From IMG/VR virus record IMGVR_UViG_3300020173_000057, positions 1 to 24,123 of that record: DNA of 24,123 nt; one strand, given 5' to 3'. The translations under genes were made by a program, and so were the position numbers. Under the pieces are notes generated by a model. The model was not told the DNA's origin, did not search any database, and worked only from the letters and a program-made list of their open reading frames with translations. The DNA is from a virus. Shown here in pieces: positions 8,980 through 17,054 of the stretch. Position 1 is the first letter of the stretch, and each line of letters starts with the position of its first letter.

Positions 8980-10190
8980 CGGAACTTTCGGGTTCCTGGA
9001 AACCCTCCAAAAGGCAATGTAATAGTAGTATCATACTTACTAGGGCTGGGTACGTTATAGGCTCCAGTTCCGTCATAAGTTCGAACTACTTGAAATCTGC
9101 ACTTACAAGAAGATAGAAGTTTACCGCAAACATCACCTTCTACCCATACAGTATAGTCTGTGCCAGGAACTACTCCTCTATTATTTTTTATGGTTCTCCA
9201 TACTTTACTATTATATCTTACATAATTACTATTTCTAGAGTCCTCACTATTAACATAATAATTAGTATTACTATCCCAGTCTGTGAAATTTCTATAAATT
9301 TGCCAATATAAAGTATTTGATAAGTTAATATTTGCAGGAACATCTGCTTTTGCTAAGTAGAATCTATAAAATGTTACTCCATCAATAAGCTCAGGTACAT
9401 ACACCGCATCGTCTTTTGAGTATGTAGAAGCCGGATCATGCGGAGGCGCTCCATCTTCGCTGCCACTCATATTCTGTAAATAAACTAAGTAACAAATAGG
9501 TTCATCGTCCACCGTAAAATAAAAACTTTGTGGGCCTGCATTTGACCATTCTCCGTTAATTTTTTCTGGATGTATAATTTGATTAGAATCTGTCCAGGAA
9601 CATGCACTAGCTACGTCTTCCGTACTTGCGTTATACCCTTTATACAGCCAAGGGCAATACTTTCCTACTACATTTCTGTAAGGTAATCGTGTGCCTCCAA
9701 GATCAAAAGGGGACGCCAACTCTAATTCTACACTAATATCGTTCTTTGAGGCCAGTCTATCGACCAAATATACAGCTTTAGGGAGTTCGTAAGGAGAGGG
9801 AGCAGGCACAGACTCTGTACCTATATCAATATATTTTGATAAAGTTTTAATTCTTGTAACTCTTGCCCCAACTAAATCATCGAGTTTAAAGTTAGGTATA
9901 TTCTCGGCGGCCAACAATTGACGGAACTTAGATTGACTATCTAAAATAGAATCAACATTAGGAATAATTAGAGATGGTCGAGTTTGAGCCCCTTCAGAAG
10001 TAATTTCTAGTTTGTCCATTCCGATAGGAAATGCGTGATATGTATTCCCTCCAAAGATAATATCTTCGCTAGTGTTTTCTGGATGGAGCCTTAGAGTTAT
10101 TTGTGACTCTTGTAACGTTATCTCAAATAGCGATATTACGCCAGAGTCCAAATTTAAACTTTCTGTATCTTTTGCAATTATGTCACTCAT
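8976..10190 (-). CDS. L: Tail tip protein L (Fe-S cluster type) with large insertion
   Basis: The position and N-terminal half match lambda gpL: a YHAFPIGMDKLEITSEG segment followed by TRPSLIIPN resembles the YQPYPI...STRPTLTVSN region. The C-terminal part keeps the cysteine signature: YCPWLYKG (C179), C197, then C355 and C362 in CGKLLSSCKCRF, and FGGF. Lambda gpL carries a 4Fe-4S cluster on four cysteines, and the seven-residue spacing of the last pair is kept here; cluster binding is inferred. The protein is 404 residues, much longer than lambda L (about 230). The excess lies between the two cysteine pairs (about 201-350) and looks like two carbohydrate-binding-type modules, the second ending NNRGVVPG...W. 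It overlaps M and K in ATGA junctions. Confidence 0.88.
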   Translation of the reverse strand: MSDIIAKDTESLNLDSGVISLFEITLQESQITLRLHPENTSEDIIFGGNTYHAFPIGMDKLEITSEGAQTRPSLIIPNVDSILDSQSKFRQLLAAENIPNFKLDDLVGARVTRIKTLSKYIDIGTESVPAPSPYELPKAVYLVDRLASKNDISVELELASPFDLGGTRLPYRNVVGKYCPWLYKGYNASTEDVASACSWTDSNQIIHPEKINGEWSNAGPQSFYFTVDDEPICYLVYLQNMSGSEDGAPPHDPASTYSKDDAVYVPELIDGVTFYRFYLAKADVPANINLSNTLYWQIYRNFTDWDSNTNYYVNSEDSRNSNYVRYNSKVWRTIKNNRGVVPGTDYTVWVEGDVCGKLLSSCKCRFQVVRTYDGTGAYNVPSPSKYDTTITLPFGGFPGTRKFR

Positions 10191-10594
10191 GGTTCATAAA
10201 CTCTTCTAAACTGTGCTGATAAAGAATAAACGTCTTCATATTGGTAAGTAATATTAAAGTTGTCACACACTACTTTTACAGTATCTTCATCTATATTAAA
10301 GTCAAAACTAAGAGCTGCGTTAGCATTTAAATAATCTTCAATTACTTGAATTTCGTCAGCCGCTCTATTTCTAAAAGATAAATTATATACGTCTCTTTGA
10401 GTATTTATACCGTCTAATACCCGTTGCTCATATCCGTCTCCAAAACTAATTTTTAAAACTTTTTGGGAAGTGTCTCTAGTTACTCCTTTATCTACAGCAA
10501 AAGCTTTTGGAGTCCCAAGATCTGGATTATAACTAATAAGTTTTGTTACTGGATCTTCTAGTACGGGTATTGTTATGTTATAATTTTTTGCCAT
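10187..10594 (-). CDS. M: Minor tail protein M
   Basis: A 135-residue protein directly after the tape measure gene, the lambda gpM position. The segment VLKISFGDGYEQRVLDGINTQ corresponds to the VRKVRFGDGYSQR...GLN core of gpM. Later parts also fit: a YLNANAALSFDF stretch, VKVVCDNFNI, and SLSAQFRRVYEP at the C-terminus, like the SAEFEQV end of lambda M. It is a minor tail tip component that joins the tip initiator complex near the tape measure protein. A GGAG sits 8 bases before the ATG, inside the end of the tape measure gene, and the ATG directly follows that gene's TAA. No oddity is seen except a somewhat longer N-terminus than lambda M. Confidence 0.9.
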   Translation of the reverse strand: MAKNYNITIPVLEDPVTKLISYNPDLGTPKAFAVDKGVTRDTSQKVLKISFGDGYEQRVLDGINTQRDVYNLSFRNRAADEIQVIEDYLNANAALSFDFNIDEDTVKVVCDNFNITYQYEDVYSLSAQFRRVYEP

Positions 10595-13500
10595 TTACGC
10601 GACTCCATAAGGGTTTAATATTCCGCCCGAACGTTTTTGATTCTGAAGTTCTTTTTGTACTGCAGAGGCTATTAGTCTTCCAATATTTTCTCCCTGAGAG
10701 GAGTCAGATTGAGAAGTTTGCTGCGAGTTTCCATTACTATCCATACTAACATTTACGGTTACATTATTCATTTGCTGACCGCCACCTTTAAATTCTACAG
10801 GAATAGAACGATTATTGGGAAGAGGTACTACTGCTTCTGTTCCGTGTAGTACTGCGGGATATCCTCGTTGAGGGCCTGCTAAAACTCCACCCATAGCCAT
10901 TTTAGGGGCTTCTGATATTCCTCCATATCGAAACGGAGAAGCATCAAAAAACCCACCAGCTCCTGCATTTTGACTTGCAAAATCAAATTCTCCACCACCT
11001 CCAAAGGCACTAATTCCAGCCTGTATAGCTTTAAATACTAGCATTTTTGCTATCATTTTTGCCAGATCTTGCAATATTGAGACTGCTAAGTTTGCAAAAG
11101 CTTGTTTAACACTTAAAGTACCTGTTATGATTCCTGCAAAAGCATTTTCAAATCCAGTATACACTGAAGAGTAAACGGATGCTAATCCTTCAGTTACTAA
11201 CTGTAGTTCATATTGCTCTTCTGTCAAAGCCCTAATTTCTTCTTTTTGTAGTTGAGACAGACTTATTCCCTGTTGTTGTGCTTGTATAAATATTTCTTGG
11301 GCCTGCTGCTCCGCAGGGTTTATAGAAAGAGAAGCTAAGCGTGCTTGAGTTAATTGTTTTTGGGTTCTTAAACTTCTTAATAGCGCCTCATCCCTTTCGC
11401 CAAATCGTTCTATTTCAAGCTCTGCTAGCTTAACTCCTTGTATTGCATTGCTCTGCTCTTTTCTAGCTGCTGCTAGCTCTTCATCCGAGCCTCCGCGGGC
11501 TCCTATAAAATTAAGTCCTTGGACTTCAGCAAATTTAGCCGCAGCAGACGCCTGACGTTGTGCTGCGAGTGCTAAGTTTTCCTCTAAAATCTTAGACTGA
11601 ACTTCTGCGCTACGAGTTGCTTGCTCAAATCCGAATAGTCCTCCGATACCGCTATCTACCCTTTTCTTCTGTAAAGTAAGAGCATTTATATTTCTTTGCA
11701 CTTCTAGTTCTTTATTCTTTATAGTTAATAGCTGCTCTTCAAATCTTATAGCATCAATTACGTATCCGTTTCTTTCATTTTCAAGATTAATATTTTCTTC
11801 GAGTATCTTTGACTCTACTTGTAGCTGGTAAACTTTTAAAGCTGCTGATTTTATCTGCTCGTCCGTGCCTTGTTCAACGGCTGCCTGTAATTCTGCTTCT
11901 GCAGCTAGTTGTTTGGCTTGTATGTTTAGTTTTTGGTTGTCTTGTTGTAATGATTTAGACTCTATATTTTTTATTTTATCTGCAACTGTAATACCAAGTG
12001 TCTGGGCTTGGGCAAATTTAAGTTTATTAAAAACCTGTCTTGCAGTAATATTATCTAAGTCTTTTTCAATTTTTGTAAAATTAGTAGCTAAAGCATTTAT
12101 GTAATTTTGCTGTTGCCCAAGGGCGACTAGTTCTTCTTGAATTTGCTTAGCATTATTTTCAGCTTCTACATAAGCAGCCCCTGTTCTACCTACTTCGGCA
12201 GCTAAGGCCTCTGCGGTTTGTTTTGCTAATTTTAACTCTCTCTGCGCTTGCTTGACACTTTTGCCTAGAAAGCCTCCTGCTTTTGCTACCTCTTCTTGGG
12301 CCTGTTTTACTTTCTCTACCCCTCTTGTTGCAGCGGCAGTTGCTGCTTCAAATTCAGCTCTAGTGGCTCCTACATCTGCTCCCTTGCGAGAGGCTTCTCT
12401 ATTTGCGGCGGATACTACAGTGTTAATATTCTCTGCGGCCGCCCTCGCAGAGCTGGCAAGATTAGAGAAAGGGTTCTGGGTTATAGAAGAGGAGGTTTTT
12501 GAGAGCTCAGTATTTAATGTTTGTTGTACTTCTTGCATACGCTGTGCAGCCGAAGATGCTGTTACATAGTCTTCTACTAAACTACTTAATTGTCCTTTTA
12601 GACCTGCGGATAACGTGCCGGTCTTTTTAAACTCCTGCCCCAAAGACTTTAATCCAGGTATTAAAGGAGATAATGTATCGAAGGTTTGCTGAAGGCCAGA
12701 TCTTGCTTTTTGATATCTGTCTTCTCCAACAACGTTTATATCTATGTTTTCGAACTCTTTTAACCTACTTAAAATATTTGCAGTATTTAAGGCGTTTCCT
12801 GTTGCAGTTATAGTTTCGGTTAAACCTAATAAGTTTTGAAAGTCTACTTTTGCAACCCCTTGAAGTTCTTCATTAAGAGTTTTACCAGATTCTATAAATT
12901 TATCTGTTGCCTCCCTAGCTTCCTTTATTTTTTCAGGTATAGGGAAAAAGAATCTATATACCTCTGCACTAAAAGAAACCACCAAGGTGATCAATCCTAT
13001 CCAGCCCAAAGCCGCCGATAAAGCTGCTCCTGCAGAAGCTGCAAGACTAGTAAGACTTACTATCCCAGTTTTCACTACCCCTAAAGCTCTGGTAGCTTGG
13101 ACACCATATAGTTTAACTTGAGCCCCCATTCTTGCCCAACTAAGTTTGTGCTTACTTTCAAAACTAGTTAGTATTTGAACCCTTTTGTTATAAGAAGCCC
13201 TTAAATCTGCTACTTGTTGAGCATTGTAACCTTTTAACTTACCTGTAGTTACTTTACCAAACTTATCTATATTTGCTTCTGCTCCGTCTAGTATCTTTTT
13301 TGCCTGTCTCTGAGCGGCTTTTGAGTCTGTTTCATTAAGCAAAAACTCAAAACCTCCCTGTCCAGTTTTAGTTTTAGGCTGGTCTCCTATTAATTTTTCT
13401 GCACTTTTTGCGGTTTGCTTCAGAGCTTCTGCCTGTGTTTGTGAAAACTCTTGTACTTTTTTCTTCGCCTTGTCTAATTTATAATTATATACTTTTAATA

Positions 13501-14467
13501 CTCTTTCTTGTCTCTTTAGGCTTTGCTCTGCGGCATCTCCCCATTCTTTAAAATTAGGCAGAATTTGTTTAATTATTGGAAGAGCTACTAGTCCAAGGGC
13601 GGCTGTTAAAGCATAAGTATTTTTGCTTAAAAAATCAAATACAGGACGAAGACCTTCTATTAGTCCGGATTTAAAAGTGTTTATAAGAGTATCAAAGCTT
13701 GTCACAAAACGATTCAAAGATGCAGCAGAAGGATCCATAATCTCTTCTATCTGTCCAAATTTTTTCTCTGCTTGAGTAAGGACTTCATTTGCTACTGCTT
13801 GGCTTCTTTCAAATGCTGTCAAATCGTCTTTAGCTTTGCCAATAGCAAGAGCGTATTTTTCTGTTGCTGTTTCAAGACGTAAAATAATTCCTAATTCGTC
13901 TAGTAATTCTGGTTCCGCTTTTGTTACACCTCTTACCAAACGATTAAAAGAGTCTGTTAAATCCCTTCCAAGAGCAATAGAGGCATTTTTAGCAGCAGAA
14001 CCTAGCCTGTTTAGCTGGTCTGGAGAAAGCCCGGAAGCTGTTCCTATAGCTGCAGCTTTTGCTGCTTCTGCATAAGTTAACTGCCCTGCTGTAGCATCTT
14101 TTATGCTATTTGTAATTGTTTTATACGCTACGCCTGTGGTAGCTGCTAAAGCCTCTTGACCAGCAATAAGATTAGAAATATCACTAGCAGATTTAAGAAA
14201 TTGAAACGCTGCACTAACAGCAAAGACTTGTGCAGCCACAGTGGCATAAATGCCGACTAAGCCTCCCATACCTTGTTGCATTTTAGAGAAAGCTTTAGTT
14301 GTATTATTTGTAGCTCCTGCCGCTCCTTTTATGTTACGGTCATATTGCCGAGCAGACTTAGCAGTTTTGTCAAGACTTTCTGAGGCTTTTTTCGCATTCA
14401 TAGCCACCTTTTTAGTGGTGCCTTTGTCATCTACCTCTAAATCTAATTCAATTTTATTTTTAGCCAT
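10595..14467 (-). CDS. H: Tape measure protein H
   Basis: The longest complete gene here (1290 residues) encodes the tape measure, which sets tail length and is ejected during infection. It is mostly alpha-helical and rich in Ala, Gln, Lys and Glu, as expected for a coiled-coil rod. Three hydrophobic stretches stand out: about 68-91, 285-303 and a long one at 467-509; such segments are typical of tape measures and may enter the host membrane. Residues 650-1080 are long heptad-like helices. The C-terminus carries the GGVLAGPQRGYPAVLHGTEAVVPLP motif region common to lambda-H-like proteins, and a Gln/Ser-rich tail. At about 0.15 nm per residue the tail would be roughly 190 nm. The ATG overlaps the TGA of the upstream T frame by one base (TGATG), suggesting coupled translation. 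Confidence 0.95.
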   Translation of the reverse strand: MAKNKIELDLEVDDKGTTKKVAMNAKKASESLDKTAKSARQYDRNIKGAAGATNNTTKAFSKMQQGMGGLVGIYATVAAQVFAVSAAFQFLKSASDISNLIAGQEALAATTGVAYKTITNSIKDATAGQLTYAEAAKAAAIGTASGLSPDQLNRLGSAAKNASIALGRDLTDSFNRLVRGVTKAEPELLDELGIILRLETATEKYALAIGKAKDDLTAFERSQAVANEVLTQAEKKFGQIEEIMDPSAASLNRFVTSFDTLINTFKSGLIEGLRPVFDFLSKNTYALTAALGLVALPIIKQILPNFKEWGDAAEQSLKRQERVLKVYNYKLDKAKKKVQEFSQTQAEALKQTAKSAEKLIGDQPKTKTGQGGFEFLLNETDSKAAQRQAKKILDGAEANIDKFGKVTTGKLKGYNAQQVADLRASYNKRVQILTSFESKHKLSWARMGAQVKLYGVQATRALGVVKTGIVSLTSLAASAGAALSAALGWIGLITLVVSFSAEVYRFFFPIPEKIKEAREATDKFIESGKTLNEELQGVAKVDFQNLLGLTETITATGNALNTANILSRLKEFENIDINVVGEDRYQKARSGLQQTFDTLSPLIPGLKSLGQEFKKTGTLSAGLKGQLSSLVEDYVTASSAAQRMQEVQQTLNTELSKTSSSITQNPFSNLASSARAAAENINTVVSAANREASRKGADVGATRAEFEAATAAATRGVEKVKQAQEEVAKAGGFLGKSVKQAQRELKLAKQTAEALAAEVGRTGAAYVEAENNAKQIQEELVALGQQQNYINALATNFTKIEKDLDNITARQVFNKLKFAQAQTLGITVADKIKNIESKSLQQDNQKLNIQAKQLAAEAELQAAVEQGTDEQIKSAALKVYQLQVESKILEENINLENERNGYVIDAIRFEEQLLTIKNKELEVQRNINALTLQKKRVDSGIGGLFGFEQATRSAEVQSKILEENLALAAQRQASAAAKFAEVQGLNFIGARGGSDEELAAARKEQSNAIQGVKLAELEIERFGERDEALLRSLRTQKQLTQARLASLSINPAEQQAQEIFIQAQQQGISLSQLQKEEIRALTEEQYELQLVTEGLASVYSSVYTGFENAFAGIITGTLSVKQAFANLAVSILQDLAKMIAKMLVFKAIQAGISAFGGGGEFDFASQNAGAGGFFDASPFRYGGISEAPKMAMGGVLAGPQRGYPAVLHGTEAVVPLPNNRSIPVEFKGGGQQMNNVTVNVSMDSNGNSQQTSQSDSSQGENIGRLIASAVQKELQNQKRSGGILNPYGVA

Positions 14468-14934
14468 CAGCCTTGAACATTATGGGTGTAATTTCTTCCA
14501 CCGCTTGCTTTCGCTTTTCTTTCGTCTGCTTTCCGCTTTCGCTCTGCTTCTTCGGCCCTATATGATACAAGAAGCTGTTCGTAGGTTTTCATAAAAAATA
14601 AAACTACTTTTGTATTCTCTACTTCGTAAAGCTCGAATAAATAATCTAGTCCTTCCCAGTGCTTTCCCATATACGTACCAGAATTTCCTTCCCAATAATC
14701 TGATAATAAAGAAAACACAAAAAATGCCACTTGAACCTCTTCAGGAAAATCTGAATAGGTTAGCGGCATTTTGGCAGGGTCGGGCTCTTGACCTAACTGT
14801 TCACAAATAGTTAGATACTTTTCTACGCTATGGTTTGAATGGCTTTCTTTTACAAATCTCTCAAGTAACCTTTGTAGTTCAGTTACTTGTTCCTCGTAAA
14901 ATTTTCCAAGTCTCCCACAGTTTCGGTTACCCAA
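14467..14934 (-). CDS. T: T-frame extension of the tail assembly chaperone, expressed as a G-T fusion
   Basis: This frame lies -1 to the preceding G gene and overlaps its end. It has no ATG at its head: the first possible start is a TTG at 14934 and an in-frame TGA lies just before it, so independent translation is unlikely. Ribosomes slipping at 14898-14904 would join 136 residues of G to 143 residues of this frame, a fusion spanning 15305-14467 of 279 residues, very close to lambda gpG and gpGT sizes. The T part is helical, has a FPEEVQVAFFVFSLLSDYW motif and ends in a charged tail (EEAERKRKADERKAK). In lambda, gpG coats the tape measure and the T domain recruits tail tube protein. It lies directly before the tape measure gene, the standard position. 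Confidence 0.88.
   Translation of the reverse strand: MGNRNCGRLGKFYEEQVTELQRLLERFVKESHSNHSVEKYLTICEQLGQEPDPAKMPLTYSDFPEEVQVAFFVFSLLSDYWEGNSGTYMGKHWEGLDYLFELYEVENTKVVLFFMKTYEQLLVSYRAEEAERKRKADERKAKASGGRNYTHNVQG
14862..14904 (-). promoter_or_regulatory. Programmed -1 ribosomal frameshift site (slippery heptamer plus stem-loop)
   Basis: Read in the G frame, GAA AAT TTT holds the canonical X-XXY-YYZ heptamer A-AAT-TTT at 14904-14898. After a spacer of 8 bases comes a perfect 8-base-pair stem (CAAGTAAC at 14889-14882 with GTTACTTG at 14869-14862) and a 12-base loop. The G stop codon TAA lies inside the stem. A GGGAG seven bases upstream of the heptamer could add a Shine-Dalgarno-type stimulus. 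Spacing and frame direction fit tail chaperone frameshifting. Confidence 0.88.
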
Positions 14935-15305
14935 GTGTCAAACTCTGCAGAATTCTTCATTAGAGTCTCTGCATTATCATGGGTAAAAAGCAGTTCATCG
15001 TCCGGGTCTAAAGAATCCACATCTACCAAAAGAAGCTCTTCTAGGTAACGATATTTTAATCCCTTCCATCCTTTGATTACTGCAGTAACATATTCGGTTA
15101 AAAACCGTTCTTCGTCTAGAATCTCTTCAGGTTGTCGAGTCTTTTTATTAAACTTTGTAGTTACACACTTTTTTCGTAACTTTAGCAGCTCTTCCCTGCC
15201 TAAGTAGCATAAATCGACAGTAAAGCCGGAATACCCAGCATAATCAATACTAACAGTTTTACTTGGAGTCATTAGACTCGCTAAAGAAATGGGTGAATCG
15301 CTCAT
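14883..15305 (-). CDS. G: Tail assembly chaperone G
   Basis: A 140-residue protein, the same length as lambda gpG, in the same position between tail tube and tape measure genes. The N-terminal part (LMTPSKTVSIDYAGYSGFTV) and the helical middle are typical of siphovirus tail assembly chaperones, which bind the tape measure protein before tube polymerisation and are absent from the finished virion. Most ribosomes stop at the TAA at 14885-14883; a minority should slip four codons earlier and continue in the T frame. It is the first gene after the promoter at 15355-15383, with a GAGG five bases before its ATG. The identification is based on position, size and the frameshift arrangement more than on sequence motifs. 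Confidence 0.9.
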   Translation of the reverse strand: MSDSPISLASLMTPSKTVSIDYAGYSGFTVDLCYLGREELLKLRKKCVTTKFNKKTRQPEEILDEERFLTEYVTAVIKGWKGLKYRYLEELLLVDVDSLDPDDELLFTHDNAETLMKNSAEFDTWVTETVGDLENFTRNK

Positions 15306-15354
15306 TTAAACCTCGTTTGTTATTCTGTGAAAAAGTTGAATTTTTATAATGTAT

Positions 15355-15383
15355 AGTATACTGAAGACCACCATAAAAGTCAA
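15355..15383 (-). promoter_or_regulatory. Sigma-70 promoter for tail assembly and tail tip genes
   Basis: On the minus strand, TTGACT (15383-15378) and TATACT (15360-15355) are separated by exactly 17 bases; both boxes match the sigma-70 consensus at five of six positions. It lies in the only large gap of the tail region, just past the tail tube terminator and about 50 bases before the G start codon. Transcription would begin near 15348 and run through G/GT to J. Confidence 0.85.
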
Positions 15384-15406
15384 GAATCATTTTTTATAGG
15401 GGTAAT

Positions 15407-15429
15407 AAAAAACCCGCCGAAGCGGGTTT
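15407..15429 (-). terminator. Rho-independent terminator after the tail tube gene
   Basis: On the minus strand an AACCCGC-TTCG-GCGGGTT hairpin (7 bp, extended by one A-T pair) with the stable UUCG tetraloop runs into a T tract. It sits 20 bases after the tail tube stop codon and immediately before the next promoter. Confidence 0.92.
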
Positions 15430-15449
15430 AATATTATTATATATTGAAT

Positions 15450-16985
15450 TTATAATGTAGCACCAAAGTAAGTCAAAGTAAATTCGTCAGCTTTATCAAA
15501 GTCTTCTGTATAAGCACCAAAGCCAGTCTCTACAGAAATTACGTCTTCAATAGAGTGTGTAGGTACTTCGATGTGTACTTTCGGACAAGTTACATAAAGT
15601 CGAGGAGTTCCAGCAACCCCGCCACCGATTTGGAAAGTTACTTGGAAATCATTTACAACCTTATCCAAACCTTTTCCTACAGTGGTCATATCATTAAATA
15701 AATCTACTGAAGTGCCCTTATTTGCCCCCGTAGTATCAAGAGTTAGATAGCAAGTAAAATTACCAGTTACTGTACGTCCACCTGTAACACCCTCAATAGG
15801 TACGTTTACCTGTCCAAGTTCTTCTGGTACAAGATAAGTAATGTTATTTGTAACTGTAATGTTGCCACCAGTAAGAGTCAAGTTGTACTCTCCTGAAGGA
15901 AATGCAGTAGTGTCCGTAGTAGATACTTGCATTTGAGTAATACGATTACGGATAAAGGTACTAGTTGAATCTACTGCGGTATCGATTGCCATTACTCCGG
16001 TATTGGCGTCAGTTGCAATACCTAATTTATTATCATCAGAGCTATTAATAATTACTTCTGGTACGTCTCGTCCAGTAAAACTATTTCCAGCCTGAACAAA
16101 AACATCTCCTGCAGACTGTAAATCAATAATATTTTTTGCGAAACCGGTCCAGTTAATAGTAGCAATTCCATCTACCTCAAAGTCGATAGATGCTTCATTA
16201 ATTTGAGCATTTTCTAATTTGTAAACCATGGGTTTTGTAGGGTTTGTTTCCATTACAAAATACAGGTTACAGGTTGCAAGTACTGCTCGATTTGATTGAC
16301 CAAAGTTAATAGCATTATGGTCAGCAGCGGGCAAGCCTACTACTGCGCCATAAGGAGAGTTAGCGTCTGCGTTTGTGCTTCTATAAAATGCTTCAGTACT
16401 CCCACCTTCCAGAGTAGTAACAGTTACTACTAGATCTGAAGTTGCGCCCTCTAAAAGGTCAGAATCAAAAGTAATTGTCTCTGAGCCAGTAAACCCTGAA
16501 CCGCCGTTAAGAACTGTAAGAGTTTTAGTGAGTCCATCTACTGAGTAAGCGAAAGAAGCTCCGGTACCTGCACCGCTAACAGTGCCGTCCTCTGAGTCAA
16601 GAATATAAGTACCGTCTACAGTATCTGCACCTCCAGCCGCTGTAGCTTCTGCAATAATTCCTAGGCCCGCTCCGAAAGTGCCGTAAGTATCTGCACCTGC
16701 CATAATGTTCCACAGAGCTTCTTCTACTGCGTGATGTTCACTGCCTGTATCATAAGGACGTACATAAGTACTAAAAGACCACTCTGCAGGGGCTAGAGAG
16801 TCTGTAAATAGTCGTCGTCCTCGTCGTGAGATACCATCAGGGCCTTGCATTTCGTTAAGAGTAATGTCTGAGGTATTTGTTGCCTGTGAAAAACTAAATC
16901 CATCGAGTACTGGAATTTCCCACAGAGTTCCGCTAAATTCCACGTAAAGTTTACTATCACGTGAAAAATATAATGATTGTGCCAT
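15450..16985 (-). CDS. Major tail tube protein (lambda V-like) with extra beta domains
   Basis: At 511 residues this is about twice lambda gpV. Its N-terminus (residues 1-100, with DISLNEMQ-like DITLNEMQGPDGISRRGRRLF and WSFSTYVRP) and C-terminus (EDVISVETGFGAYTEDFDKADEFTLTYF) look like a tail tube fold. An inserted Gly/Thr-rich segment at about 108-198 has the GGSGFTGSETITF pattern seen in beta decorations of phage structural proteins, and a further Thr/Val-rich region spans about 310-460. The role is to polymerise into the hollow tube around the tape measure. Synteny is right: tail terminator before, terminator and chaperones after. A strong AGGAG at 16997-16993, eight bases before the ATG, fits high expression, and its own downstream terminator supports a highly expressed gene. 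Confidence 0.85.
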   Translation of the reverse strand: MAQSLYFSRDSKLYVEFSGTLWEIPVLDGFSFSQATNTSDITLNEMQGPDGISRRGRRLFTDSLAPAEWSFSTYVRPYDTGSEHHAVEEALWNIMAGADTYGTFGAGLGIIAEATAAGGADTVDGTYILDSEDGTVSGAGTGASFAYSVDGLTKTLTVLNGGSGFTGSETITFDSDLLEGATSDLVVTVTTLEGGSTEAFYRSTNADANSPYGAVVGLPAADHNAINFGQSNRAVLATCNLYFVMETNPTKPMVYKLENAQINEASIDFEVDGIATINWTGFAKNIIDLQSAGDVFVQAGNSFTGRDVPEVIINSSDDNKLGIATDANTGVMAIDTAVDSTSTFIRNRITQMQVSTTDTTAFPSGEYNLTLTGGNITVTNNITYLVPEELGQVNVPIEGVTGGRTVTGNFTCYLTLDTTGANKGTSVDLFNDMTTVGKGLDKVVNDFQVTFQIGGGVAGTPRLYVTCPKVHIEVPTHSIEDVISVETGFGAYTEDFDKADEFTLTYFGATL

Positions 16986-17054
16986 AGTCTATCTCCTATG
17001 ATCTTGAAAGGACTTGAACGTGAACGTTTGTTCGTGTCAGTCGTTTCCTGGGTC

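Noticed and set aside
148-14810. Many plus-strand open frames of 60-115 codons across the tail genes, and one on the minus strand at 2346-2564
   Set aside because: All lie inside well-supported minus-strand genes in other frames, lack recognisable domains and plausible initiation signals, and have the composition of antisense shadows.
15449-15476. Promoter-like TTGACT-N16-TATAAA at the 3' end of the tail tube gene
   Set aside because: It is coding sequence and any transcript would meet the terminator at 15429-15407 after about 20-30 bases. It may be chance in AT-rich DNA.
17021-17034. GAAC-GTTT-GTTC palindrome before the tail tube gene, resembling a Gram-positive LexA box
   Set aside because: An exact GAAC-N4-GTTC is expected about 0.4 times by chance in a window this size, the gpJ-type tail tip suggests a Gram-negative host, and SOS control of a tube gene alone makes little sense.
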